DNA of 64,000 bases, taken from NCBI RefSeq assembly GCF_001625215.2, contig NC_030385.2:9851135-9915134 (forward strand), written 5' to 3'. Position numbers and translations under genes: made by a program. The notes beneath the pieces are model-generated. The model did not search any database. It was not told the DNA's origin and saw nothing but the letters and a program-made list of their open reading frames with translations. Origin of the DNA: Daucus carota subsp. sativus. Lineage: Eukaryota; Streptophyta; Magnoliopsida; Apiales; Apiaceae. The stretch's first letter is position 1; each line of letters opens with the position of its first letter. Shown piece after piece: positions 41,882-53,147 of the stretch.

Positions 41882-44036
41882 TTACCAATACTCCTTGCAG
41901 GAACAACTACCATCCTTAAAGTGGTGAAAACGCATATCTGGTGAGTAACCCATTACTCTCAATCTTTTAGAGATTTCGGTCAGCATCTCCTCAATCTCAT
42001 GAATCCTAGGATGCGTCCTATCACCTGCTAAGATTTATGAACAACACCAGTTGCCTCAATTTCACTGCAGCCTGGAGTTTTAACCACGCTGTTCTGCGTC
42101 ATCATCCCTCTGATTTCCCCAACATCTTGCCAATTACCTTTTGATGCATATATTAGATAATATAAGACATGAAACCCATCATGATCAGGTTGAAGTTCAA
42201 TAAGCTTCCTTCCTATCCTCTCTCCCATTTCATTGTCACCATGTTTTTTTACAAGCACCAAGCAGTGCACCCCAAGTAGCGATTTCAGGAACCATAGGCA
42301 TGCTTTCAATTAGCTCCTCTGCTTCTTTTAGCAATCCAGCACGCCCAAGTAGATCAACCATGCATCCATAATGTTTAATGTTAGGTGCAATTCCATGTTT
42401 CTGAATCATGCTTTCAAAGTGGCTGCGACCCTCCTCGACTACACCCATATGGCGACAAGCACTAAGAACAGCCACAAATGTTATCTCGTTAGGCTCTACA
42501 CCACATTTCTTCATAACTGAAAACGTTTCAAGTGACTTTTCTACAACACCATTTATTGCAAACCCAAGAATTAGTGCATTCCAAGATGACACACCCTTGT
42601 CCTCCATACCAAGAAAAACTTCCTGTGCATTCTCTACACACCCACATTTCATGTACATGTCTACGAGGGTTGTGCCAAGAAGAGCATTGATCTTGAAACC
42701 ATTCTTCCTAATGTAAGCATGTACCCATTTCCCTTGCGAAAGGGAAGCTAGGTGGGTGCGCAAGCTGAGATCACACTAACAAATGTGACTTCATCCGGCC
42801 TCACTTCTTGATGAAGCATCATTTGAAACAATGCTAATGTTTCAGCAAAGTGACCAAGTTGGGCATAACCGGATATCATTGCGCTCCATGTTACAATATC
42901 TTTCTCGGTCGTAGAGTCGAATAACTCTCTGGCCTTGTCACTTTTGCCACATTTCAAGTCACCAGAGATCATAGAGTTCCATGATATTTGATCCGACTGG
43001 CAGCTCACTTTAAATAAATTTTCAGCAGCCAATATATTCCCACATGTCGAATACATGTGAATTAAAGCATTTTGAAGGTTAACATAAGAATCAATTCCAA
43101 TTCTTAAGCTAAATCTATGAATCATCTCTCCTGTCTTGACAATAGACAAATGTGTGCATGCAGAAAGTACAACAACCAACACAACCTCGTCCATTCCAAT
43201 CCCACAACCATTCATTTCCGCAAACATAGTCAGCGCGTCTTCATACATCTCATTCTGCTCATAACACGAAATCAAAGCAGTCCATGAGACCAGATCCTTC
43301 GCACTAACCTCGTCAAACAACTTAAGAGCCTCACTCAATCTCCCACACCGACCTAACAACACAATCATTAAATTTGAAGCAATCACATTCCTTTCAGGCA
43401 TCAAATCATACATAACCTTAGCCTCATTCACATCTCCCATCATAACATACCCCGCCAACATCGAATTCCACGAAACCAAGTCTCTAACACCACTCCCATC
43501 AAACACCTTCCTTGCATCCCTTACTCTCCCACAACCAAAATACATACTAATCAAAATATTCTTGACATAAACATCAACCTCAAACCCCACCTTCAAAACA
43601 TGATTATGCGCTTGTCTCCCCTCAAAGTCTCAAACACATACCCTATAGACCCCATAGCTTGCACAAGAATTGGGTAAGTATAATTATCAGCACCCTCATT
43701 GTTCAACAACATCATTCTATAGAAAAAGACAGCACCTTTAACACAATTCTTATTTAAACAAGCCCTCATCATGGTATTATAAATAAACCCATTTGGGTTC
43801 TCAACACAATTAAAAATCCAGCAAGAATAATCAATATGAATAAAGGGTGATAAAGTTGAGAACTTTAGAAGCTTACTTGCAGCATATGTGTCTTTTATAT
43901 AAGCAGTGGTGATCATTTGAGAGAGAATTTGATTGAATTGACTGTATTTTTCACATTTAAGCAGAAGGGTGTTCAAGATTGATAGATTTTTTGTTGCTTT
44001 AATGGTTCTTGCAACACTTTGCTTTGGCAGATTCAT
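41882..44036 (-). pseudogene. pentatricopeptide repeat (PPR-DYW) protein gene, frameshifted and internally deleted
   Basis: Intronless PPR gene, originally an organellar RNA-editing-type factor. Pieces in three frames: 44036 to about 43610 (N-terminus and first PPRs), 43596-42748 (about eight PPR motifs such as DLVSWNSMLAGY), 42763-42236 (last PPRs and E motif) and 42300-42040 (ELQPDHDGFHVL). Breaks fall near 43615, near 42757 (GCGCACCCACC where GCACACC is expected), at an A7 run near 42242, and near 42030. The C-terminus ends RFHHFKDGSCSCKEYW, the DYW terminal signature, joined directly to the segment before the DYW domain. Most of the DYW deaminase domain, including its zinc ligands, is therefore deleted. 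Confidence 0.85.
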
Positions 44037-44461
44037 ATGTGTGCGAGTACAGATGAAAATGTGCAGGTTGTATTTGAGCTTTATGTCTATAAAACTGAGA
44101 CAGGTTCCAGATCAATCTTTCCATTTTGTAGCTCAATGTTGTATAATTGAGCTTTATGTCTATAAAACAAATACATCAAACTTTCCATATATAAACCGAC
44201 GCAACAAGCTCAATTTTCAACTGTATGTTTAATGTACAACTTAAACTGTAACAAAATGGCAATATACATCTTGACCCTTTAGTTTCCCTTGGAAGTAAAT
44301 TTCTGAAAACTAGACACAGGACTTCTCTACAAAATAATGCCTTGCTTTCCAAAAATGGTACAAAAAATATGCAGAGACTATGGTTTGAGACTATTACAAC
44401 TGTTACATCCAAGTTTGCAACGAATGTCGATGTTCTATCATTTGCGTTCAACATTCAACAT
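44037..44461. other. 3' flank of the STELLO gene
   Basis: Presumed 3' UTR of the STELLO gene (minus strand) merging into the 5' side of the PPR pseudogene. An imperfect 60-bp duplication (GAGCTTTATGTCTATAAAAC) lies at about 44077-44167. Confidence 0.45.
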
Positions 44462-47400
44462 TCAAACCAACTCCATTAGAAGGGGATCACCAGCTGCCAT
44501 TATTCTAATAAGCTTTATGAAGTCTTGCTCACTAGAGACATCCCAAGGGTGAACGGCAGGTGCTTCCGGAGAATATAATGTTGAAGAATTAGATGGCTGT
44601 TTTTGCTTATACACCATTGTATTAAAGACAGAGTCAAAGTTATCAGGTGAGTCCATTGCTAAAAAGAACATGGGAATTGCAACCTTCTGATGAATATCTA
44701 GATTGCCGACTAAATTCACAAGATCAATGTAGTCAGCTACAGATCTACGAGGTATGTAAAATACCTCAGAGCTACATAGTGTAAGGCTCATGTCACTCTT
44801 TATTGATTCCTTGTAAGTAACTTGGAAGTGAACTGGCATAGTGGTAACAACTTTCTTCACCATTTCTGCTTGTTTCCCATACCAATCTGAGTCTCCGGGA
44901 AGTTGAAAAGAACTCCAGGACTCAGACACCTATATTCACATAGTTTGGGTATGTTATGCGGGTTGTCAAGGACAAGGTAATCAAATAATCAAATAATATA
45001 TCTAAAAGCTGCAAATAAAGACACTGCTGTACAGATATATTTTCAGCAACTTCGAGTGTTGAACATTACTTTTCCATATTCTGTAGAATTAACGTTATTA
45101 ACAAACTGAATGTGTATCTTTTCTTATTTGGATAAGAAAGAAATGTATTGTCATCACAACTACTTTATAAGCTAGTTTCTCTTAAAGATGTGCAGAGCAA
45201 AAAAAATATGAGAATTTGCAAGCCAGCATAAGTTACAAACACAACTTTTTTAATTTCAAGAAACAAGAAGCAGAAAAAACCGACAGTCTTACGGTTAATT
45301 ACCTTGTTCGGGATCCAGAGCTTATTCTTATCGGCTTGCATTAAGTTCCAGTAGTTCAGAATAGTGTTATCTTGGAGGAACAAGAACCCGTCTGCACTTG
45401 TAAATCTATTTAATATGTTTGGAAGTTGCCTGTAGACAAAATTAATATAATATTTATATAAAAAAATATGGTCATTATATGTAATGTAAATAGCAAGTAA
45501 CCAGTTAGCCACGAACACAATGATAGTCTTTGAATACGCTGTTAAAATACAAGCAATAGTTCATAGTCAGATCGTATAGCACACTATCAGACCCATATAT
45601 TAGTAACAGAAGGTATTAATTAATATCTTAATACCCAAAGCTTGCTTCCAACAAAATCATAATTTCAACAAGAAACCTCTTAATTTGACATTATACCATA
45701 ACATGATTGTAGCCTGTATAACAAATGCCAAGGACTTCACACATCCCATCATTTTCAGCATAGTAAAATATATTTTAGGCCACAAACTACTGATACCACT
45801 GCGCCTGTATGCAAATCTCCGTATCTGTTGTAAACATGGCTTGAGCAAAAATCAGCTTCCACACGCATCACTTCTGCGCCCTTTCACTTAATTTCACTTC
45901 TATACAATTTAGCAAGCACATTCTAGATGCCAAGGACCGCAATACAATTGCATATGTTTTCATGCTTCCAACCCCCTCCCCTAATGTTCAGGTACACATA
46001 ATCAACAAGTTGTTCCTAATACTCTAATAGTAAATATCCATATGTCACAACTGCATTGTATTATTATTTTGTGTTAGCTTTTGTTAAAGTCTGCAACATC
46101 GATAACTATTGTATAAAATAAAACAGCTCTAAACTAAGTCCGAATTACAACCTAAAGAACTGCGGGAATATCATGAGCCATGACCTTTTCAGAATCAACA
46201 TGCATAATAGGTATTACAAAGGGTAAAAATATAGCTAGCCTCTGCAAGGGAAGAAAGTTGCATGTAATATTAATACGCTCAGTAAAGTGGGGATACAACT
46301 TACTTGTATACATGGTCAAGCTTGCCTTCTTCAACAACAAGGTCTACATTCTTCTGCTCCGATAAAATAACGACTGCTTTAAATATCCTTCCATAAAGAA
46401 GTCTCCATTCTAAAGCAGTATGTTGAACAGGTCCAGTGCAGAACATTATAAGAACCATATTCCCAAGATTCTTTCTCCACCTAATTAAGTTTCCAATTTC
46501 GTAATTCACTGTTCCAATTTCTTCAACCCCAAGATGAACAGACGGTAACTTTTGAGGTATAAATTCCTTTCGATCTCCATGGCCAATATTTGCTCGTGGT
46601 CTATCCAATTCAAGTGACATGAGCCTTGGCTGCTGGTACCCAACAGCAATCAAGTCTTGGAGCCAAGCTGCAGTAAACTTTACATCTTTCTCAGTCCAAA
46701 ACCCTTCCTCGGCCATGGCAAAACTCAACTCCAATATTTTTTCAAATAATCTATGCTTATTCGATCTCCAAGAGACCAAAAAAGTAATTAGACGACCAAC
46801 ATTTACATGAAGATCTTTCTCTTCAGAAAACGGATAAGCTTCAATTCTGTCATAACGATGAACAGTTGGAGGATAAACAGCAACATACCCACCAATTTCC
46901 CACAAAAGCCTCTGTCCCCAATAACCCCTTAATATATCAGAAGCCATTGAACTAACTGAAACAGGAAGCATCAATCCCCAAAATGCCGATGAATGGTAGA
47001 TAGTATTAAAAGAATTGACAGGCACCATAACACCTTGTGGCAATGCCACTTTCGGAGCACGATCATCAAACCTAATGTCAAAACCTTCCAAACCAGGCTT
47101 CCTTGTAAAATAAAAAACCGAATCAACATCAGGAAGCCCATTAGATATGCCCTGTTGAATAAACTGTTTACCACCAAACACTTCCGTATAATACTCTTCA
47201 TGACCAATCTCACCTACATTCTCCAACGGCATTCCCCTAGGCCAGACTGACCTTTGCCCGAAATGAATATACGGATTCACAACAGTCCTATTCACATTTT
47301 CATGACTATACTGCAAAATAACCTCTTGCCTCGCGCTTTCACCAACTAACTCCACATCAAAATGCTTCCCAATATCATTATCAATGACATCACCACGATC

Positions 47401-47988
47401 ATCCGCATCAAAAATCTTTTTCGCACCATGTTGAATCGCAAACAAATACCCAACAGACTTTCTAACATAAGAATCATAAGGCAAATAATCAACAACCCTA
47501 TACCCTAACTTAACTTGCTGCTCAACAGAAAGAAAGATGGTACCTTTCAAGAACCAATCATCAGGAGTCTTGGAACTCCCAATTGCCAACACTTGCCAGC
47601 CCTGGATCTTCGCAAGATTTCGAAGCGAATCAGAAGGGTAATTCACAACAGACACAAGAATCCACTTGTCTGATCTGAAATTAGCAAAAGGGGTTGTTGT
47701 ATCAGCCACTGTTTGTATATTACTCCAATCAATTTGAGGAAAATGCACAGTTTCAAGAGCCTTGGACTGAGATTGAAAGCACAAAAGTGCAGCTGAGTCA
47801 CCAACATTCCTCAGAAAGAAAAGGGCTGCAACAGTAACAATTAACAGAGCAATCGCAAAGATTTTGTACAGATTATCAGAGACCCATGTGGAAAAATCAA
47901 GAGATTTTGATGGTGAGGAGCGATTTGGATGATGGGTTGGTAGTTTTGGTGATTCTTGTTTTGGGCTTGCTCGATTTTGGACCAACAT
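44462..47988 (-). CDS. STL: STELLO-type Golgi protein (DUF288), cellulose synthase-interacting
   Basis: Three exons, 47988-46304, 45429-45303 and 44929-44462, give 759 aa, close to the roughly 770 aa of Arabidopsis STELLO1/2. Type II topology: a proline/serine-rich cytosolic N-terminus (1-40), one transmembrane helix (about 43-59, IFAIALLIVTVAALFFL), then a lumenal glycosyltransferase-like domain with FDADDRGD (194-200) as candidate DxD. STELLO proteins interact with cellulose synthases in the Golgi and aid assembly of the primary-wall complex. Junctions are TACAA|GTAAGT and AACAAG|GTAATT, both phase-consistent. The start is the only Met before the conserved region. No defects seen. Confidence 0.92.
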
Positions 47989-48700
47989 TGAATCTAGTCT
48001 TTTGTAAAAACCAAAACTTTACAATAATAAACAAAAAGCAAACAGTTTAATTTGTTGCTTTGGTTCTTTCTGATCCTACCCAGTTAGTTGTTTTACAAAC
48101 AGAGCTAACTGGTGATGAAGTTGGTTGGTGTATGTAGAGGTTATGATCAAGCAAAGCTAAGCTGCCGACAAGTGTGGTATGATGTACTTATGTTTTCTTA
48201 TGCTTCAATCTAACTGCTACCTTCTCTTTACTCCTTGCATTTTATTAGGGTGGAATGTGCTGGTATTAGCAACAAACATCGTTATGAATTTATATATTTT
48301 TTAAATTTCGACAAAATTTTATGTGGTGCAGTTGTTAGGAAAGGATACGAGAAGATTGTTGATATAACATAGTTAAACTGCAACTTGATTATTCGATTTG
48401 AAATCACCGATTTGTGGTTTAAGCTTGAGAGTCGAGGTCCCCTGTTTAGTCTTGGAATCTATATCTTCTGCAAGTAAAATATAGTTTAAAATATCTGGTA
48501 AAATATGTTATCTTGCCAAAATATGTTTTACAAATATTATTATTTCAATAAAATCATACAAAATCTCATAAATTTACAAGTACAATATGTATTTCATATA
48601 GTACGTTTTACTATGTTCTACTTGTAAATTGTATAATATATAAAAATTTTAACGGAATAGTGATGCTTGTAGTATTTCATAGAAAAATAAATATATTTTA
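47989..48700. other. 5' region of the STELLO gene
   Basis: Presumed promoter and 5' UTR of the STELLO gene, AT-rich. No clear TATA box. It ends at the Mutator-like element. Confidence 0.45.
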
Positions 48701-49614
48701 GAGCTTATTGCCATTCGCACCCCTATACTTCGGTCCAAAAACACTTTAGTATGCAGATTTTAGATAATTGTATTTCGCCACTCACAAGTATTTTGTGCGC
48801 GGCAATTTGCAACCCCTCCGTCAAAAATTAACAGTTCCGTTAAAAAGTTGAGGGTAGTTTTGACATTTAAAAAAAAATAAAGAATTAACCCACAATTATT
48901 GGGTTAATTAGCAGTTTAATAATTGGAAATTTAAAATATCAAATTTCCAGCTTCTTATTTGATCATGATCAAAAGGTTGTCCTCCGTTATTCTTTCATGA
49001 GATGATTCAGTCACATTTTCTGGGCAACAACCTGCAGAAGTGAGGGCAATTCTCGAGGCTTGCAGAAGTGATGTTTCTGTTCATAAGCCACGCAATTAAT
49101 CAAGAAGGAGCTCATGAAATCATCCATTGTGATAAATGGCATTTCCAGCACACCGTGACTAAACTTGTGGCCTTTCCAGGTTTGAGTTTAATACCTGCTT
49201 GACGAAGTTTTGATACACAATGAATCACATGGCTTGGATTATTGTAATGCATATGATCTGGATGACTAGGTGGAATCAGACTTGCTCGGACAAAATCAAG
49301 CAAGTGTTTTCACAAGCACACTCCTCCCTCATCTTTTCTCCAGTTGATTAAACAAAAAACAAATAAATTAGGGCTAACAAACATGAGATTAGGGCTTATA
49401 TAAAGTAAATGGGGGAAGAAGACTATTTGAAGTGGATTTTCCCATTTTACCCCGCCTAAAGTAATGTTAAACATAAATATTAAACGGAGATTGACGGAAT
49501 GGTTGCAAATTGCCGCGCACAAAATAGATGTGGGTGGCGAAGTGCAATTATCTAAAGTCTGCATACTAAAGTGTTTTTAGGTCGAAGTCCAGGGGTGCGA
49601 ATTGCAATAAGTTC
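48701..49614. mobile_element. Pack-MULE-like element with captured DUF247 gene fragment
   Basis: 914-bp element with a perfect 9-bp duplication TATATTTTA (48692-48700 and 49615-49623). Inverted ends of about 140 bp: GAGCTTATTGCCATTCGCAC and, from the right, GAACTTATTGCAATTCGCAC, both continuing through CACTTTAGTATGCAGA and TTGTGCGCGGCAATTTGCAA. The core (about 48960-49310) is coding-derived. No transposase. Confidence 0.88.
49011..49309 (-). pseudogene. captured fragment of a DUF247 (UPF0481) protein gene
   Basis: The minus strand reads LLDFVRASLIPPS, VIHCVSKLRQAGIKLKPGKA, then after a frameshift GVLEMPFITMDDFMSSFLIN and CVAYEQKHHF, consecutive conserved segments of plant DUF247 proteins. 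A stop ends the frame at 49011. Partial and frameshifted, so not a functional gene. Confidence 0.75.
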
Positions 49615-49785
49615 TATATTTTATAATATTTTAAATTATGCTTTGCTTCCAGAACATATGTGAACTTCAAAACTCCAATAACTCTAATAAAATGAGGATT
49701 GCATAAGAATTGACTCAATAAGAGATGCTCGTAATGAGTAAAATTGGACAGAGCATTAAAATTGTTAGCTTTTGGTCCAAGAATA

Positions 49786-50313
49786 TGGGTAATAATCAAG
49801 TCACCAAAGTGAACTCAATATATCAAATTGGTCACCGAATTTAGGACGGTCTCAAATCGATCACTTATGATTCATTTACATGTATCTCTAAATATGAATT
49901 TAAGAAGTAAATAAATTATTTATAGAGGTTTAACGCATTATTTTAGAATGTAACCACAATTAAGTATAAGGTTATGAATTCTAATATTTATATGATGATA
50001 TATTTAGATTTTATCAAGTTTATTTATTATTTTTTTATTATAGAGCTATTTTTTTTATTTTAATTAAAAATAAATAGTAACTAAACTTAATAAACTCTAA
50101 ATATATTATTATAAATTATAGAAGTCATAATCTTATACGTTGTGGTAATATTCAAGAATAATGTGTAAATCTCTGTAAATAATATTTTTACTCTTTGAAC
50201 TCATATTTAGAAGTATGTGTAATTGGCTTAAATGACTGATTTGAGATCATCTTGAGTCTAGTGACCAACTTGATACACTGAGCCTACTTTAATGACCACC
50301 GGATTATTAACCC
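49786..50313. mobile_element. fold-back MITE with arms of about 240 bp
   Basis: Almost the whole 528 bp is an imperfect inverted repeat: TCAAATTGGTCACCGA at the left pairs with the region around TAGTGACCAACTTGAT at the right, and the match continues inward through CTCTAAATATGAATTTAA. Ends begin GGGTAATAATC / GGGTTAATAATC. The flanks TCCAAGAATA and TCCAACGATA could be a 10-bp duplication with two mismatches, suggesting a Mutator-type origin. Confidence 0.65.
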
Positions 50314-51561
50314 TCCAACGATATACAATCGGTGAAAACTCAATATTTAGATCTGAATTCAAAATGATTGGCCCAAAGATATCTCGTAGCAAGAGATAGA
50401 ATTCAATTGCGTTGTAAGCTTTGGAGCATGCTTCCTGTATACATAGATCTATTTTTTATTACACACTTTTAAGTTCTTTGGCTTATAATTGTTATTTTTA
50501 AAATTTTTATTTTTTAATAAAAATATGTGATTAATATTATAATTCAGGAAAAAATCTCAAAAATTAATAATTTTAACTAAACTGTCAAATGACTTAGAAA
50601 TGTATGTCAAAAGTTAAACGACCTGCATTTTATTTAAAGCGGAGGGAAGGTTCATTTTAGAATAAAGATGTGAATTGTATGAGTCGGTTAAAACTGGGGC
50701 ATCAATGGTTGTGGTTGTTGGAATGTCAGTCGACAACTCAAGCTTGTGCCAATTGTTTTGTTCTTTCCGTTGAGCTGGGTCATTCGTCAAAAGTGACAAT
50801 CTCATTTAATCGAACATTGTTTAGAAATTAATTAGATAAACGAGAATTATTAATATAATCATTCAGATCACTAATTTGGTTTGTTTAAGATGAACATATA
50901 TTTGACTAGTAAAAGTTCAATTCATAGAAATTCGTGAAACGACTAGCCGAATGATTAGTTGATTAAACCAGCCCTCTTTCTCTCTAATTATCATTATCTT
51001 TTGGCGCGTCTTTTAAGATTTTTATAAAATATATTTACATAATATTTTTTTAAAATATTCTAGAAAATATTTGGCGTTTAAATTTTTATTCAAAAAATTA
51101 AAAAAATACATTATAAAACTATATTTTACAAAAGTCTTAAAATACGTGCAAACAGTGTACGTGGACAATCAGGCGGGAGAGAAGGAGTAACTTTTAGATT
51201 GTAGATGTAGGGGTAGCAGCATGCACTTTAATTGCCACTTTAGAGTATAATTTTATAATTTATTTTTATAAATTTTTTATCTGAACAAAAATTTAATTAT
51301 TAAATTTTATTCAGAAAAAGAAAAATTTAAAAATAAGTTATATAATTATATTTTATAAAAAGTTAAAATATGTGTCAAATAGTGACTCAATGTATAGAAT
51401 TGAATGAGCGAGCATCAAATAGTGATTGAATGTATAGAATTGAATGAGTGAATATTAATCGGGGCCTGATGAATGATACGTAGTTCCACAATTAATTCCA
51501 CAACGCAACACGACCCCACTGAAGACATTCAGGTTGTGGTCTAACTTGAATATAACCGAAT
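50314..51561. other. intergenic with AT-rich MITE relics
   Basis: No gene seen. About 50969-51189 is an inverted-repeat relic (GCGCGTCTTTTAAGATTTTT facing AAAGTCTTAAAATACGTGC) with a right end (inverted) TACTCCTTCTCTCCCGCC, Stowaway-like. About 51240-51390 is a second AT-rich inverted structure of the same general kind. Confidence 0.45.
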
Positions 51562-51756
51562 CAGTGTTGTGAAAAGCGCAAATTGGTTCTAAGCGGCAGG
51601 GGACTTTCTAGCACTTAAACGGTAAAGCGGACGTTTAAGCGGGTCAATAAACTGATTAATTAAATATAATTAAATATTTAGTTATAATATTAATATATTT
51701 AAAAATAATATTATGTTGTGTTAAGAATATGCATTTTCAATATTTTTAATAAAATA

Positions 51757-52063
51757 GGGTCATGTTCCAGAGAGAACCATTAGAGAGAGAACCATAGAAC
51801 CCTTACCTTATTAAGTAAGGGTTCTGCAGCAGAACTTAAGTATTAGTTGGGGTTCTGCAGCAGAACTTCACAAAAAAAATGTCAATATCTATGGATTATA
51901 TTTTTAAATTATTTTTGAACACACACAACGATGAAAAAACATGAAAAAAAACAAGTATTTTAGATTTAGATCCTAAAAATCTATTTAAAATTTTGGATTC
52001 TGCAGCAGAACCCTAATGGTTCTATGGTTTTATTTTAAGGAGTGGTTCTCTCTTGAGCGCGAA

Positions 52064-52065
<2 letters not shown>
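51757..52065. mobile_element. TIR element inserted at TA in the hAT-like element
   Basis: 309 bp. Ends share AGAGAGAACCA preceded by GGTC.TG.TCC-like bases, and both arms continue into ACCATAGAACC. Three copies of the near-palindrome GTTCTGCAGCAGAA lie inside. Flanked by TA on each side, with the (TA)n tract on the right. Non-coding. Confidence 0.6.

Positions 52066-52123
<58 letters not shown>
52066..52123. repeat. (TA)n microsatellite
   Basis: About 58 bp of pure TA repeat inside the hAT-like element, abutting the nested insertion. Confidence 0.95.
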
Positions 52124-52128
<5 letters not shown>

Positions 52129-52372
52129 ATAATATAACTATAGTTATATTATTAAAAAATTAATATTTCAAAATTAATTTTTTTTAAAAAATTAGCAAGT
52201 CAACATCATTTTGACCGCTTAATTACCACTTAATCCCCTTAACGACCGCTTAATCCGCTTAATTGTCCGCTTAATTTTCAAAAACACTTAATTTCCCACT
52301 TAGTACAAAATCGAAGCGGTTTTGGAGCCGATTCCGCATAGACGGTCGCTTAATGCATTTTTTACAACACTG

Positions 52373-52801
52373 AACAGAATATATGAGAGTGAAGACCAAA
52401 ATAGGGTCCAGCTGCCTCAGTTTTTTTTTTTTTTTTGCCTCAGTTTAAGAGTTCATAACTTCTAATAATATATACCTTAGATACCTACCACAAATAGCAG
52501 GTGTGGAATGTACCCAAAATTTAATGGTTGCTCACAAGTTCAAACAACAAAAAAAAGTATATAATGTCTAAGCATAGAGCAAACTTTTTTTCACAAAAAG
52601 AATTATTTAATTTAAGTTGTAGCATAGAATCCCTAAATTAGGCATACTGGCTAAAGTATTGACAATCAATTCAACAATGGTATACTAAAAACCTTATTAT
52701 CCATATCATCATTGTCCGATACTTAACAAGTTAAAATTTATACTGTTGCAGAGATGTATTGCAATCAAAACCATCAGCACTCCATGCTAGTATATTTAGC
52801 T
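52373..52801. other. 3' flank of the small ESSS-like gene
   Basis: Presumed 3' UTR and spacer. A poly-T run at about 52421-52436 is flanked by two copies of GCCTCAGTTT. Confidence 0.45.
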
Positions 52802-53140
52802 TCATTCTTCAGAGCTGCCTTTGACAATAAAGTTCTGACGACTGATTGGGTTCATGACTACGGGGGGACCAGCAGTCCTAGGCCATGCCTGGAACTTTTT
52901 GTCAGTCTCTTGTGCCCATTCTTTATTAGAAACAGTGCCTGGCGTGGTGCCTGATCCCAGAAACTAATTAGAAATGCCAATGGACCAAAGGTCCTCATCA
53001 TAGGAGCAAGAAAAAAGATAATGCAGCACTAAGATAATGAACTTGCCTCCAAAGATTTTCCTGTCAGCAATGAAATAGTCGCATGTAAATGCAACTACAA
53101 ATGAAGCAGCAATAGCACCAGTTATCTTCAAAGCTGCCAT
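52802..53140 (-). CDS. small mitochondrial-type membrane protein, complex I ESSS-like
   Basis: Two coding exons, 53140-53047 and 52950-52802, encode 80 aa. The N-terminus MAALKITGAIAASFVVAFTC forms one hydrophobic segment (about 6-20), then DYFIADRKIFGG, and a polar C-terminal half with EWAQETDKKFQAWPRTAGPP and VVMNPISRQNFIVK. I recall this PRTAGPPVVMNPISRQNFIVK-type ending (written here only as seen) from plant proteins labelled ESSS subunit of NADH:ubiquinone oxidoreductase; that assignment is from memory. The intron between the exons has a GC donor (GGAG|GCAAGT) and a GATCAG acceptor. A 5' UTR exon (about 55870-55812) joins through a 2.7-kb intron, acceptor TTGCAG at 53148-53153. Expected in the mitochondrial inner membrane. 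Confidence 0.65.
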
Positions 53141-53147
53141 GTTCACG

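Larger units (their letters stand above)
51562..52372. mobile_element. hAT-like element, relative of 5908-7007, with nested insertion
   Basis: Ends CAGTGTTGTGAAAAGCG and (inverted) CAGTGTTGTAAAAAATGC. Flanks AACCGAAT (51554-51561) and AACAGAAT (52373-52380) form an 8-bp duplication with one mismatch. Sub-terminal words CGCTTAAT / AAGCGG are repeated in both orientations. It contains a TIR element (51757-52065) next to a (TA)n tract. No ORF. Confidence 0.8.

Noticed and set aside
42028-44036. Four separate PPR genes
   Set aside because: The frames are consecutive pieces of one PPR-DYW gene separated by frameshifts, not independent genes.
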